A stretch of 64,000 bases of DNA from Streptomyces sp. HUAS 15-9 (lineage in GTDB: Bacteria; Actinomycetota; Actinomycetes; Streptomycetales; Streptomycetaceae), in assembly GCF_025642155.1 (NCBI RefSeq), contig NZ_CP106798.1, positions 1,116,001-1,180,000 of the forward strand. Direction: 5' to 3'. The position numbers and the translations under genes are program-made. Shown in pieces: positions 48,753 to 57,252 of the stretch. The notes below the pieces were generated by a model. It was not told where the DNA came from. It was given only the letters and a program-made list of their open reading frames with translations, and made no database searches. Positions within the stretch are counted from its first letter, which is position 1. Each line of letters starts with the position of its first letter.

Positions 48753-50099
48753 GTGTTGCGTGTCGCCGTTGTCGGCTCCGGGCCGAGCGGGTGCTACACC
48801 GCCCAGAGCCTGATCCAGCAGGACTCCGAGGTGCGAGTCGACGTCCTGGACCGACTGCCGTGCCCGTACGGTCTGGTGCGCTACGGCGTGGCACCGGACC
48901 ACGAGAAGATCAAGTCGCTGCAGGGAAACCTGCGGACGGTCCTGGAGCACGACCGGGTGAGATTCCTCGGTGGCGTGCAGATCGGCGGCCCCCGCGGGCT
49001 GCCCGTGGACCGGCTGCGGGAGCTGTACCACGCGGTGGTGTACTGCGTGGGCGCCGCGACCGACCGGCACCTGGGCATTCCCGGCGAGGATCTGCCGGGC
49101 AGCTGGTCGGCCACCGAGTTCGTGTCCTGGTACAGCGCCCACCCCGACTCCGCGCCGGCGGACTTCGTCCATGAGGTCAGGTCGGCCGTGGTGATCGGCG
49201 TGGGCAATGTCGCGGTGGACGTCACGCGGATGCTGGCCCGCGGGGCGGCGGAGCTGAGCCCCACCGACATGCCGCAGGCGGCGCTGACGACACTGGCGGC
49301 GAGCCGGGTGACCGATGTGCACATGGTGGGCCGGCGCGGCCCCTCGCAGGCCCGCTTCACCACGAAGGAGCTGCGCGAGCTGGGCGGCCTGCCCGACACC
49401 GAAGTCGCCGTCGACCGCGCCGAGTTGGCACTGGACCCGGCCTACAGCGACCCCTCGGGACTGCCCGCGCCGCAGCGCCGCAACGTGGAGGTGCTGCGCG
49501 GCTGGGCGGACCGGCCGCCCGGGGACGCGGCACGCCACATCGGGCTGCGCTTCTTCCTGCGCCCCGTCGAACTCCTCGCCGAGGAGGGGCGGGTGGGCGC
49601 GGTGCGCTTCGAGCGGACCGTGCCGGACGGGCACGGCGGGGTGACCGGCACGGGCCGTTTCGAGGACATCGAGGCGCAGTTGGTGCTGCGCTCGGTGGGA
49701 TATCGCGGAGTGCCGCTCGCGGGGCTGCCGTTCGACGCGCGCACCGGCACCGTGCCGAACGAGGAGGGCCGTGTCGTGCGTGACGGCCTCACCTCCCAGG
49801 GCGAGTATGTGTCCGGGTGGATCAAGCGCGGTCCGACCGGCGTCATCGGCACCAACCGCCCCTGCGCCAAGGAGACGGCGACGTCGCTGCTGGCGGACGC
49901 GCCCGTCCTCGTACGCCGGGACGTGCCGGCGGACCCCGTCGCGGCGCTGCGGGCGGCGGGGATCGAGCCGGTCGCGTGGGCGGGCTGGCAGGCCATCGAG
50001 CGGGCCGAGGCGGAACTCGGGGCGTCGCTGGGCCGGAGCGTGGTCAAGCTGGCCGACTGGGACTCGCTGCTGACGGCGGCACGGACGGCGGCCCCGTAG
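48753..50099 (+). CDS. Ferredoxin-NADP+ reductase-like FAD oxidoreductase (FprA/adrenodoxin-reductase type)
   Basis: A 448-residue flavoprotein. The FAD fingerprint VAVVGSGPSGCYTAQSLI is at the very N-terminus, with LPCPYGLVRYGVAPDHEKIK following, which is diagnostic of adrenodoxin-reductase/FprA-type enzymes. The NADP domain has AVVIGVGNVAVDVTRMLARG, and the C-terminus GWIKRGPTGVIGTNRPCAKE closes the FAD site. It transfers electrons from NADPH to ferredoxin (for P450s and similar). GTG 48753 follows GGGGAAGGGG. It stands alone; no ferredoxin or P450 gene is adjacent. Confidence 0.9.
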   Translation: MLRVAVVGSGPSGCYTAQSLIQQDSEVRVDVLDRLPCPYGLVRYGVAPDHEKIKSLQGNLRTVLEHDRVRFLGGVQIGGPRGLPVDRLRELYHAVVYCVGAATDRHLGIPGEDLPGSWSATEFVSWYSAHPDSAPADFVHEVRSAVVIGVGNVAVDVTRMLARGAAELSPTDMPQAALTTLAASRVTDVHMVGRRGPSQARFTTKELRELGGLPDTEVAVDRAELALDPAYSDPSGLPAPQRRNVEVLRGWADRPPGDAARHIGLRFFLRPVELLAEEGRVGAVRFERTVPDGHGGVTGTGRFEDIEAQLVLRSVGYRGVPLAGLPFDARTGTVPNEEGRVVRDGLTSQGEYVSGWIKRGPTGVIGTNRPCAKETATSLLADAPVLVRRDVPADPVAALRAAGIEPVAWAGWQAIERAEAELGASLGRSVVKLADWDSLLTAARTAAP

Positions 50100-50148
50100 C
50101 CGGGCCGGTTCGCGAGGTGCGCGGCCCGGTCGCGGCGATTTCGCCGGT

Positions 50149-50526
50149 TCAGCCGTCGTCCCCGAGGCGGACCGCCTGTCTGTCGGCGGCGGCGAGGAGG
50201 GTGTCGAGAAGTCCCGGGAAGAGATGTTCCAGGTCCTCCCCGCGCAGGCCGTTCATCTTGGCCGTGCCCCGGTAGACCTGCCGGATCACTCCGCTCTCGC
50301 GCAGCACCCGGAAGTGGTGCGTGGTCGTGGACTTGGTGACCGGCAGGTCGAAGTGCGAACACGACAGCTCGCCGCCGTCGGTGGCGAGATCGCGCACGAT
50401 CCGCAGCCGCAGCGGATCGGAGAGCGCGTGCAGTACGGCCTCCAGCCGGATCTCCTCACGGCTCGGATGCGGAAGCGCGCGACCCGTCGCGTCGGTGCTA
50501 CTGGTCGCCCTGGTGTTACTGGTCAT
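50149..50526 (-). CDS. ArsR-family winged-helix regulator
   Basis: A 125-residue ArsR protein: AVLHALSDPLRLRIVRDLAT, CSHFDLPVTKSTTTHHFRVL (recognition helix) and SGVIRQVYRGTAKMN (wing). No metal-binding cysteine cluster like ELCVCDL is present (only one Cys), so it probably senses something other than arsenite, such as redox state. ATG 50526. Divergent from the old-yellow-enzyme gene, with two identical-architecture operators between. Confidence 0.88.
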   Translation of the reverse strand: MTSNTRATSSTDATGRALPHPSREEIRLEAVLHALSDPLRLRIVRDLATDGGELSCSHFDLPVTKSTTTHHFRVLRESGVIRQVYRGTAKMNGLRGEDLEHLFPGLLDTLLAAADRQAVRLGDDG

Positions 50527-50564
50527 GGCGGCGGCTCCACTTCGGCTGATCGGAATCACCATTG

Positions 50565-50614
50565 TACGAGGACCATCGTAGTTTGACATCTACCGTACTA
50601 CGATGCCTATCGTA
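50565..50614. promoter_or_regulatory. Twin TACGA-N6-TCGTA operators around an OYE promoter
   Basis: TACGA-GGACCA-TCGTA (50565-50580) and TACGA-TGCCTA-TCGTA (50599-50614) are two perfect inverted repeats 34 bp apart. TTGACA (50583-50588), a consensus -35 for the OYE gene, lies between them, and the second repeat covers the -10 zone. This is a textbook repressor arrangement for the neighbouring ArsR protein. Confidence 0.8.
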
Positions 50615-50652
50615 TGAGCCTGCCACTTGTCCCGTGACGAATGGAGTCCGCC

Positions 50653-51732
50653 GTGAGCGCGCTCTTCGAGCCCTACACCCTGCGCGAAGTGACCATCCCG
50701 AACCGGGTCTGGATGCCCCCGATGTGCCAGTACTCGGCCGCCCCCGAGGGCCCGCTGACCGGTGCCCCGCACGACTGGCACTTCGCCCACTACGCGGCCC
50801 GCGCGACCGGTGGCACCGGTCTGATCGTCGTCGAGGCCACGGCCGTCTCCCCCGAGGGCCGGATCTCGCCGTACGACCTGGGCCTCTGGAACGACACGCA
50901 GGCCGAGGCGTTCCGCCGGATCACGGGCTTCCTGGCCGCGCAGGGCACGGTGTCCGCGATCCAGCTCGCGCACGCCGGCCGCAAGGCGTCCACGGACCGT
51001 CCCTGGAAGGGCGGCGCACCGGTCGGCAGCGAGGCGCACGGCTGGCAGCCGCTGGCGCCGAGCCCGGTCGCGTTCGACGACAGTCATCCGGTGCCGGACG
51101 AGTTGACGGTGGATCGGATCCGGGAGATCGTCGAGCAGTTCGCGGCCGCCGCCCGCCGCGCCCTCGACGCCGGCTTCGAGATCGTCGAGATCCACGGTGC
51201 CCACGGCTATCTGATCAACGAGTTCCTCTCCCCGCACTCCAACCACCGCACCGATGCGTACGGCGGCTCGTACGAGAACCGCACCCGTTTCGCCCTGGAG
51301 GTCGTGGACGCCGTACGGGCGGTGTGGCCGGACGACAAGCCGCTGTTCTTCCGTATCTCCGCGACCGACTGGCTGGAGGAGAGCGGCTGGTCCCCGGACG
51401 ACACGGTCCGCTTCGCGGGCGAACTGCACGCCCACGGCGTCGACCTGCTCGACGTCTCCACCGGCGGCAACGCCTCCGGTGTCCGGATCCCCGTCGGCCC
51501 CGGCTACCAAGTCCCCTTCGCCGCCCGGGTGAGGGCCGAGACCCCGATGCCGGTCGCCGCCGTGGGCCTGATCACGGATGCCGAGCAGGCGGCGAAGATC
51601 GTGGCCAACGGCGAGGCGGACGCGGTCCTGCTGGGCCGCGAGCTGCTCCGCAACCCGTCCTGGCCGCGGCTGGCGGCACGCGAACTCGGGGGCGAGGTGC
51701 GGGTGCCGAAGCAGTATCACCGGTCGGTGTGA
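50653..51732 (+). CDS. Old yellow enzyme, NADH:flavin oxidoreductase (YqjM class)
   Basis: A 359-residue FMN-dependent ene-reductase. VWMPPMCQYSAAPEG contains the YqjM-type Cys/Tyr pair (Cys25, Tyr27), IQLAHAGRKAS and EIHGAHGYLINEFLSPHSN hold the substrate His pair and FMN contacts, and AVLLGRELLRNPSWP binds the FMN phosphate. It reduces activated alkenes, quinones or nitro compounds. GTG 50653 has GGAG six bases upstream; ATG 50641 is in frame but lacks a site. Controlled, by inference, by the divergent ArsR gene. Confidence 0.92.
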   Translation: MSALFEPYTLREVTIPNRVWMPPMCQYSAAPEGPLTGAPHDWHFAHYAARATGGTGLIVVEATAVSPEGRISPYDLGLWNDTQAEAFRRITGFLAAQGTVSAIQLAHAGRKASTDRPWKGGAPVGSEAHGWQPLAPSPVAFDDSHPVPDELTVDRIREIVEQFAAAARRALDAGFEIVEIHGAHGYLINEFLSPHSNHRTDAYGGSYENRTRFALEVVDAVRAVWPDDKPLFFRISATDWLEESGWSPDDTVRFAGELHAHGVDLLDVSTGGNASGVRIPVGPGYQVPFAARVRAETPMPVAAVGLITDAEQAAKIVANGEADAVLLGRELLRNPSWPRLAARELGGEVRVPKQYHRSV

Positions 51733-51754
51733 CGTAATCACCGGTCGGTGTGAC
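51716..51754. repeat. 21-bp tandem duplication covering the OYE stop codon
   Basis: ATCACCGGTCGGTGTGAC occurs twice (51716-51733 and 51737-51754), 21 bases apart. The second copy repeats the last codons and TGA in the same frame, giving a spare stop. Confidence 0.75.
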
Positions 51755-51761
51755 ATGCGCG

Positions 51762-52544
51762 CTAGAGGCGGCTCAGCATGAGGGAGAGCGCGTTCGTGGC
51801 GTCGCTGCGGTTCTGGGTCGGGGTGCCGCCGCGGGTGACGTACGTCCGCACCATGTAGCGCCCTTTGCGGCCGGTGAGATACGTGTAGTAGGCGTCCGCC
51901 GGCCGGCCGTTCTCGTCGGCGACCAGGTGGCCCTCCTCCCCCACCACCTCGTCGAAACCCGTCAGCCCCGGGACGTCGACCTCGTGGACGCCCTCCCACC
52001 GCGCCTTGCTCGCGGCTTCCTTCTCCGTCGGACACCGTTGCACGTCCGAGCGCAGCCGAGCCACGTCCGCCTGAGCGGAGCTCGCGTTCCGGAAGACCAC
52101 GACCGTCGAGTTCGCAAAGACCGTGTTGTCCTTCTTCTGGACGCCGCGCTGCAGGACGGCCAGCGCGTTCCCGATCGGCTGCGTCACGTAGTTGCAGTCG
52201 GGATCGGTCACGCCCTCGGACTTTTCCTCGTTCTCGTAGTGATCGCTCCGGGTGAAACCGGATCCCCAGTCCGCGGGGGTCAGCGCCACGCGTCTCGTCA
52301 CCTCGCGAGCCGACGCGACGGTCCCGATGTCCTGTTTCGTCCCGCCCTTGCCGCCCCCGGACTCCATCACGAACACCACCACGATGCCGACGACGACCGC
52401 GAGCACCGCGACGACGCGCGCGGGCGCGCCACGCCACCAGGATCGCCCGGCGGCGGGAGGCGGAGGCGGCGGTGGCGGCGGTCCGGGCTCCGGCACTCCG
52501 TGCAGCGGACCGGGCGGCGGGCCGGACGGTGGTTGGGCGCTCAC
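51762..52544 (-). CDS. Membrane-anchored protein with extracytoplasmic domain
   Basis: A 260-residue protein. A Pro-rich cytoplasmic segment (QPPSGPPPGPLHGVPEPGPP and a run of ten Pro) precedes one membrane helix (VVAVLAVVVGIVVVFVM). The extracytoplasmic part has two cysteines (PDCNYVTQ and VQRCPTEK) that could pair, and DGYYTYLTGRKGRYMVR-like strands near the end (ADAYYTYLTGRKGRYMVRTY), reminiscent of sensor domains beneath Ser/Thr kinases. No lipobox. ATG 52544. Function unknown. Confidence 0.7.
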   Translation of the reverse strand: MSAQPPSGPPPGPLHGVPEPGPPPPPPPPPAAGRSWWRGAPARVVAVLAVVVGIVVVFVMESGGGKGGTKQDIGTVASAREVTRRVALTPADWGSGFTRSDHYENEEKSEGVTDPDCNYVTQPIGNALAVLQRGVQKKDNTVFANSTVVVFRNASSAQADVARLRSDVQRCPTEKEAASKARWEGVHEVDVPGLTGFDEVVGEEGHLVADENGRPADAYYTYLTGRKGRYMVRTYVTRGGTPTQNRSDATNALSLMLSRL

Positions 52545-52595
52545 ATACGTCCTCTACCACCCGTGAGGCAAAGGCCGCGCTGCCGGACGGAGAGA

Positions 52596-53336
52596 TCACC
52601 TGACTGACCGGGCCAGCTCCCGCTGATAGTCCGCATACGCGGTGCGCAGGGCCTGACCCGGCCAGTCGGCGGGTAGGAGCCCCGGGGGCAGGACGGGGTC
52701 GGCGAGCAGATGGCGTACGACCGCGGCGAAGGCGGTCAGCAGGTCGGCCGGGCGGTGGGACTCGGTGACATGGGCGAGCAGCGCGCGGGCGGTGGCGGCC
52801 CAGGCGTCGAGCGGCCACAGGCGGGCGGCCAGCTCGTGCGCGGAACCCTCGGGGCGGGCGCGGTAGGACTGGGCGACCCGCTCCAGTTGGTCCGGCAGGG
52901 AGCGGACCAGGTTGGCGGGCCGCAGCCACACGCCCTCGCGGAGTTCGGCCAGGCGCAGGGCGGTCAACCGGGTGCGCAGTTCGGCGCGTTCGGCGGGGCC
53001 GCGGCCGGTCGCGGTGATCACCACCATCTCCCAGTCGCCCTCCCACGCGCGCGTGCGGGGGTGCACCGCCTCGTCCTGGCGGCGCTGGCGGACCAGCAGC
53101 CGGTCGCTGAGCCCGTAGACCGCGTCCGTGCGCCGCAGGTCGCCGACGGCCACCATCCGGCTGAGCGCGGCCCTCAGGGTGGAGCCGCCGACCCCGAAGG
53201 GCTCCACCAGCCGCACGAGGTCCTTCACCGGAAGCTCCGGCGGATGCGTGCCCAGCAGCAGGCTCAGCACGACCGATCGCGCGGACAGCGGCCGCACGTC
53301 GGCCTCACCGGGCTGCACTGACACGTTCATCCGCAT
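52596..53336 (-). CDS. PaaX-family transcriptional regulator
   Basis: A 246-residue PaaX-like repressor. The N-terminal winged helix has SARSVVLSLLLGTHPPELPV and GVGGSTLRAALSRMVAVGDL; the central PaaX domain has VRQRRQDEAVHPRTRAWEGD and ELREGVWLRPANLVRSLPDQ. Related regulators sense aryl- or acyl-CoA esters. ATG 53336 or 53330 (both lack a ribosome-binding site, so leaderless translation is possible). A perfect 17-bp palindrome lies three bases upstream, between it and the divergent AidB-like dehydrogenase gene. Confidence 0.85.
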   Translation of the reverse strand: MRMNVSVQPGEADVRPLSARSVVLSLLLGTHPPELPVKDLVRLVEPFGVGGSTLRAALSRMVAVGDLRRTDAVYGLSDRLLVRQRRQDEAVHPRTRAWEGDWEMVVITATGRGPAERAELRTRLTALRLAELREGVWLRPANLVRSLPDQLERVAQSYRARPEGSAHELAARLWPLDAWAATARALLAHVTESHRPADLLTAFAAVVRHLLADPVLPPGLLPADWPGQALRTAYADYQRELARSVR

Positions 53337-53338
53337 GG

Positions 53339-53355
53339 GCACGTACTGTACGTGC
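53339..53355. promoter_or_regulatory. 17-bp palindrome at the PaaX start (operator)
   Basis: GCACGTACTGTACGTGC is perfectly palindromic around a central T. It sits immediately upstream of the PaaX-like start codon and 53 bp upstream of the dehydrogenase start, so binding would affect both. A looser GTTGCA...TGCAAC pair lies further right (about 53365-53400). Confidence 0.75.
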
Positions 53356-53407
53356 GCCTTCTTGTTGCATCATTGCTACAGCCGCAGGAAGAGTGCAACA
53401 TGGCCAC

Positions 53408-55069
53408 ATGGTCTCGACACCCGCACAGCCGCAGCCGCAGTACGCCACCCACGACGTCACCAACCAGGCCTCTCCCCTGGCTCCCTACGACGCCTCCGAG
53501 GACCAGGCCCTCCTCGAGGGGCTGCGCCGCGAGGGGGCCGGCTGGGCCGAGGAGGACCTACGGCGCCTCGGCCTGAGCGCCGGCAGCGCCCAGGCGCAGG
53601 AGTGGGGTGAACAGGCCAACCGGCACGAGCCCGAGCTGCGCACCCACGACCGGTACGGCAACCGGATCGACGAGGTGGAGTTCCACGCGAGCTGGCACCA
53701 CCTGATGCGGGTCGCGGTCGCCGAGGGGCTGGCCGGCGCGCCGTGGGCGGACGCCCGGCCGGGCGCGCATGTCGCCCGTACCGCGGGCGGGCTGGTGTGG
53801 GGTCACACCGAGGCAGGACACGGTTGTCCGACGTCGATGACGTACGCGGCCGTCCCCGCGCTGCGCGCCCAGCCGGAGCTCGCCAAGGTCTACGAACCGC
53901 TGCTCACGAGCCGCGAGTACGAGCCGGGGCTGCGGGTGCCCAGCGAGAAGCGAGGGCTGCTCGCTGGCATGGGCATGACGGAGAAGCAGGGCGGCTCCGA
54001 CGTCCGTACGAACACCACCGTGGCCACGCCCACCGCCGAGCCCGGTGTGTACACGCTGCGCGGGCACAAGTGGTTCACCTCGGCGCCCATGTGCGATGTG
54101 TTCCTGGTGCTGGCCCAGGCTCCGCAGGGACTGTCCTGCTTCCTGGTGCCGCGCATCCTGCCCGACGGCACCCGGAACACGTTCCGGATCCAGCGACTGA
54201 AGGACAAGCTGGGCAACCGGTCCAACGCGTCCTCCGAGCCGGAGTTCGACGGGACCGTGGCCTGGCTGGTGGGTCCCGAGGGCCGGGGTGTGAAGACGAT
54301 CATCGAGATGGTCAACTGCACTCGGCTGGACTGTGTGATGTCCTCGGCGACGCTGATGCGCAAGACGCTCGTCGAGGCGGGCCACCACGCGCGGCACCGC
54401 AGTGCGTTCGGCACGCGGTTGATCAAGCAGCCGCTGATGCGAAACGTCCTGGCCGATCTCGCGCTGGAGTCGGAGGCCGCCACCACACTCACGCTGCGGC
54501 TCGCCGGGGCGGCCGACCGGGCGGTGCGCGGGGACGCCGGGGAGCAGGCCTTCCGGCGGATCGCGACCGCGGTCGGCAAGTACTGGGTGACCAAACGGGG
54601 CCCGGCCTTCACGGCGGAGGCCCTGGAGTGCCTGGGCGGCAACGGCTATGTCGAGGACTCGGGCATGCCCCGCCACTACCGGGAAGCCCCCCTGCTGTCG
54701 ATCTGGGAGGGGTCGGGGAACGTCAACGCGCTCGACGTGCTGCGGGCGCTCGGCCGCGAGCCCGGCACCGCGGAGGCCCTGTTCGCCGAACTCGCCCTGA
54801 CACAGGGGGCGGACACGCGGCTGGACGCGGCCGTGGCCCGGCTGAAGGACCAGTTGGCCGAAACCGATCAGACCGGCGCCCGCCGCATGGTGGAGCTGAT
54901 GGCCCTGGCCCTCCAGGCCTCCCTCCTCGTGCGGCACGCTCCGCCCGCGGTCGCCGACGCCTTCTGCGCGAGCCGGCTCGGCGGCGACTGGGGGCACGCC
55001 TTCGGCACGCTGTCCGGCGCGGCCGACCTCGACGCGATCCTGGAGCGGGCGCTGCCCGGCGGAAACTGA
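53408..55069 (+). CDS. Acyl-CoA dehydrogenase-family protein, AidB-like
   Basis: A 553-residue flavoprotein. It has the long N-terminal extension and layout of AidB (about 540 aa): PQYATHDVTNQASPLAPYDA, HEPELRTHDRYGNRIDEVEF, LLAGMGMTEKQGGSDVRTNT (FAD contact), LRGHKWFTSAPMCDVFLVLA and LECLGGNGYVEDSGMPRHYR. AidB binds DNA and is linked to the alkylation response, while some members are isovaleryl-CoA-type dehydrogenases. It is divergent from a PaaX regulator, which suggests acyl-CoA control. ATG 53408 is used; GTG 53393 is in frame. EtfBA at 28793 could be its electron acceptor. Confidence 0.88.
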   Translation: MVSTPAQPQPQYATHDVTNQASPLAPYDASEDQALLEGLRREGAGWAEEDLRRLGLSAGSAQAQEWGEQANRHEPELRTHDRYGNRIDEVEFHASWHHLMRVAVAEGLAGAPWADARPGAHVARTAGGLVWGHTEAGHGCPTSMTYAAVPALRAQPELAKVYEPLLTSREYEPGLRVPSEKRGLLAGMGMTEKQGGSDVRTNTTVATPTAEPGVYTLRGHKWFTSAPMCDVFLVLAQAPQGLSCFLVPRILPDGTRNTFRIQRLKDKLGNRSNASSEPEFDGTVAWLVGPEGRGVKTIIEMVNCTRLDCVMSSATLMRKTLVEAGHHARHRSAFGTRLIKQPLMRNVLADLALESEAATTLTLRLAGAADRAVRGDAGEQAFRRIATAVGKYWVTKRGPAFTAEALECLGGNGYVEDSGMPRHYREAPLLSIWEGSGNVNALDVLRALGREPGTAEALFAELALTQGADTRLDAAVARLKDQLAETDQTGARRMVELMALALQASLLVRHAPPAVADAFCASRLGGDWGHAFGTLSGAADLDAILERALPGGN

Positions 55070-55146
55070 TCCCTCCCGCCGTGCGCGCGCTCCGTGGCCG
55101 GTGACAGCCGACGGATCGCACACAGTCGCCGCGCGACTCCGCTTCG

Positions 55147-55169
55147 TTGTCGGTGCCGTGGTGCAGACT
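55147..55169 (+). promoter_or_regulatory. PafBC/RecA-NDp-type DNA-damage promoter
   Basis: TTGTCGGTG (55147-55155), eight bases, then CAGACT (55164-55169). This matches the LexA-independent damage promoter TTGTCRGTG-N8-TAnnnT of mycobacteria and its Streptomyces RecA-NDp form. A transcript starting near 55176 would have a leader of about 28 bases, containing the GGGGAGG site before GTG 55204. Confidence 0.65.
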
Positions 55170-55203
55170 CGCGATCAGGTGGCAATCGCCTGGGGAGGAC
55201 AAC

Positions 55204-57192
55204 GTGTTCACGGGGATCGACGAGGTCGACTGGGCTTCGCTGCGGCACGCGTACGGCAGCGCGGAGGACGTGCCCGCACTGCTGCGGGGACTCGCCTCCG
55301 TGGACCCGGCCGAGCGGGAGATCGCGCTCGACGGGATGTACGGCTCGGTGCACCACCAGGGGAACGTGTACGACTCGACGCTGGCCTGCGTGCCGTTCCT
55401 GTTCGGGCTCATGGCCCGCGCGGAGGTGCCGGACCGGGGCGGCATAGTCGAACTGCTGGTGAGCATCGGCGAGGAGTGCGCCAAAGGCAGCCGCGCGCCG
55501 GCGCGCACCGCGGTGCGCGCGCGGCGCGGAGGCCTTCGTCGCGCTGGCCGGCGACCAGGACGCCGGGGTGCGGCGGGCGGCACCCGGGGCGCTCGTACGG
55601 TTCCTGGACGAACCGGCACGCGTGCTGGACCTGTTACGCCAGCGGCTCACGGTCGAGCGGGACGGCCGGGTGCTGCTGGCCCTGACCGAGGGCCTCGGCC
55701 AGTTCGTACGGCGCCACCCCGGGCACGCCGCCGCGGCGGTGGACCTCCTGACCGCGCAGAGCGCTCCGCCGTACCACCCCGGCCTGCGCCTCGCCGCGCT
55801 CGGCCAGCTCGCGCTCGGCGCGCCGGACCGGCTCCCGGCCGATCTGGTCCCCACGGTGGTGCGGCTGCTCAGGGACAGGTCCGAGCAGCGTCGCGGCGGG
55901 CCGGACCGGGCCGAGACGGACACGCTGGTGGGCCGGATACGGCGACTGCGCCCGTCGGACGAGGAGGGCTCGCACCTGCTGCGGACGCTCCACACCGCCC
56001 TCGGCGGCCGGGTGGCCGACCGGATCGCCCTGCTCAGCGGGCAGTTGACCAGCCCGGACCCGATCGACCGGTGCAACGCGGTGTGGATGTCGGCGGCGCT
56101 GTTCCGCGAGTGGCGCGCCGACCATTCCGAGCCGGTCGCGCTGATCGGCGCCCAACTGTGGGCGGAGCAGGACCAGGTGCGGGACGCCTCGGTGTCCGTC
56201 CTGTCGGAGCTGTTCGAGCTGGCCGCGCCCGCCGCCGACGACCTCGCCGCGCTGCTGACCGAGCGGCCCGGACTGCGGGTCCACCGGTGGGAGCGCGGGG
56301 CACCGACGCTGGGCGGCCCGCTCAAGGCCCTCGCCAGAAGCGGCGATCCGCGGGCGGTGCCGCTGCTGGCCGAGGTGCTCGCGGGGCCGGCCGTACCCGA
56401 CGACCTCGGACATGTGGTCGTCCACCTCGGCGGGTCCGCGGCTCCACTGGCTCCCGCGCTGCGCCGCGGGCTCGCTCGGGTGGCCCTCGACTCCCCCGAC
56501 GTCACCGACCGTGCCGTACCGCTGCTGTCGGCGCTCCGGGCCCTGGGCCACACGGAGGCCGTCCCGGAGGTGCTGCGGCTGGTGCGCGGCACACCGGGCG
56601 GCCCCGGGCCCGGGGAGGCCGTGGTGGCGAACGCGGTCCGCACCCTGGGGTCGTTCGGGCCGGCAGCGCGCGCGGCGGTGCCGGACCTGCGGCGGTTGCT
56701 GAACACCGGGTGCGCGGCCGTCGCGGCGGGAGCGCTGTGGTCGGTGGAGCGAGACGTTTCCGCCGTACTCGCCGTCCTCTTACGGGAGTTGGCGCACGAA
56801 CAGCCCGGCCGCCGACGCGCGGCCGCCGCGGAGCTGGCCCGGCTCGGTCCCGAGGCCCGCCCGCGCTGCCCGCGCTGCGCGGCATGACCGAGTCGGACCG
56901 GCTCTGGGAGCGGACGTCCGCCGCGTGCGCCTGCTGGCGGATCGGCGGTGACCCCGAGCCCGTGCTCCCGGTCCTCCGTTCCGCCTGGGCGGAGAACCCC
57001 CGCACGCGCGCCACGACGGCCGCCCTCCTCGCCGAGATGGGCCCCACGGGGGCGCCGCTGTGGGACCTGGTGACCAGGGAACTCACCACCCCTCGCCGCC
57101 ACACGGCCCGCACGGGCGGCTACGGCAGCCACGACATCCTGAAGGACGAGAGGCTGTTGAGGAGGTGCCGCGAGGTGTTGGGGGCCGGGTAG
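55204..57192 (+). pseudogene. HEAT-repeat protein gene with two opposite frameshifts
   Basis: From GTG 55204 (GGGGAGG upstream): FTGIDEVDWASLRHAYGSAE and GNVYDSTLACVPFLFGLMAR, up to about 55515. There a perfect 20-bp GC palindrome (55501-55520) is followed by an apparent one-base gain, and the helical HEAT array continues in another frame (AFVALAGDQDAGVRRAAPGA, DSPDVTDRAVPLLSALRALG, FGPAARAAVPDLRRLLNTGC). Near 56860-56866 one base seems lost, and the end returns to the first frame (LPALRGMTESDRLWERTSAA). A repaired protein has 662 residues. Two rare TTA codons (55634, 56780) make it potentially bldA-dependent. Scaffold or repair-related role is inferred from the promoter. Confidence 0.75.
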
Positions 57193-57252
57193 CGGCGCGG
57201 CGGGGTGGTGGCGTTCGCGCGCGCCGGCACTGCACAGTCCGGCTGACCGGGG

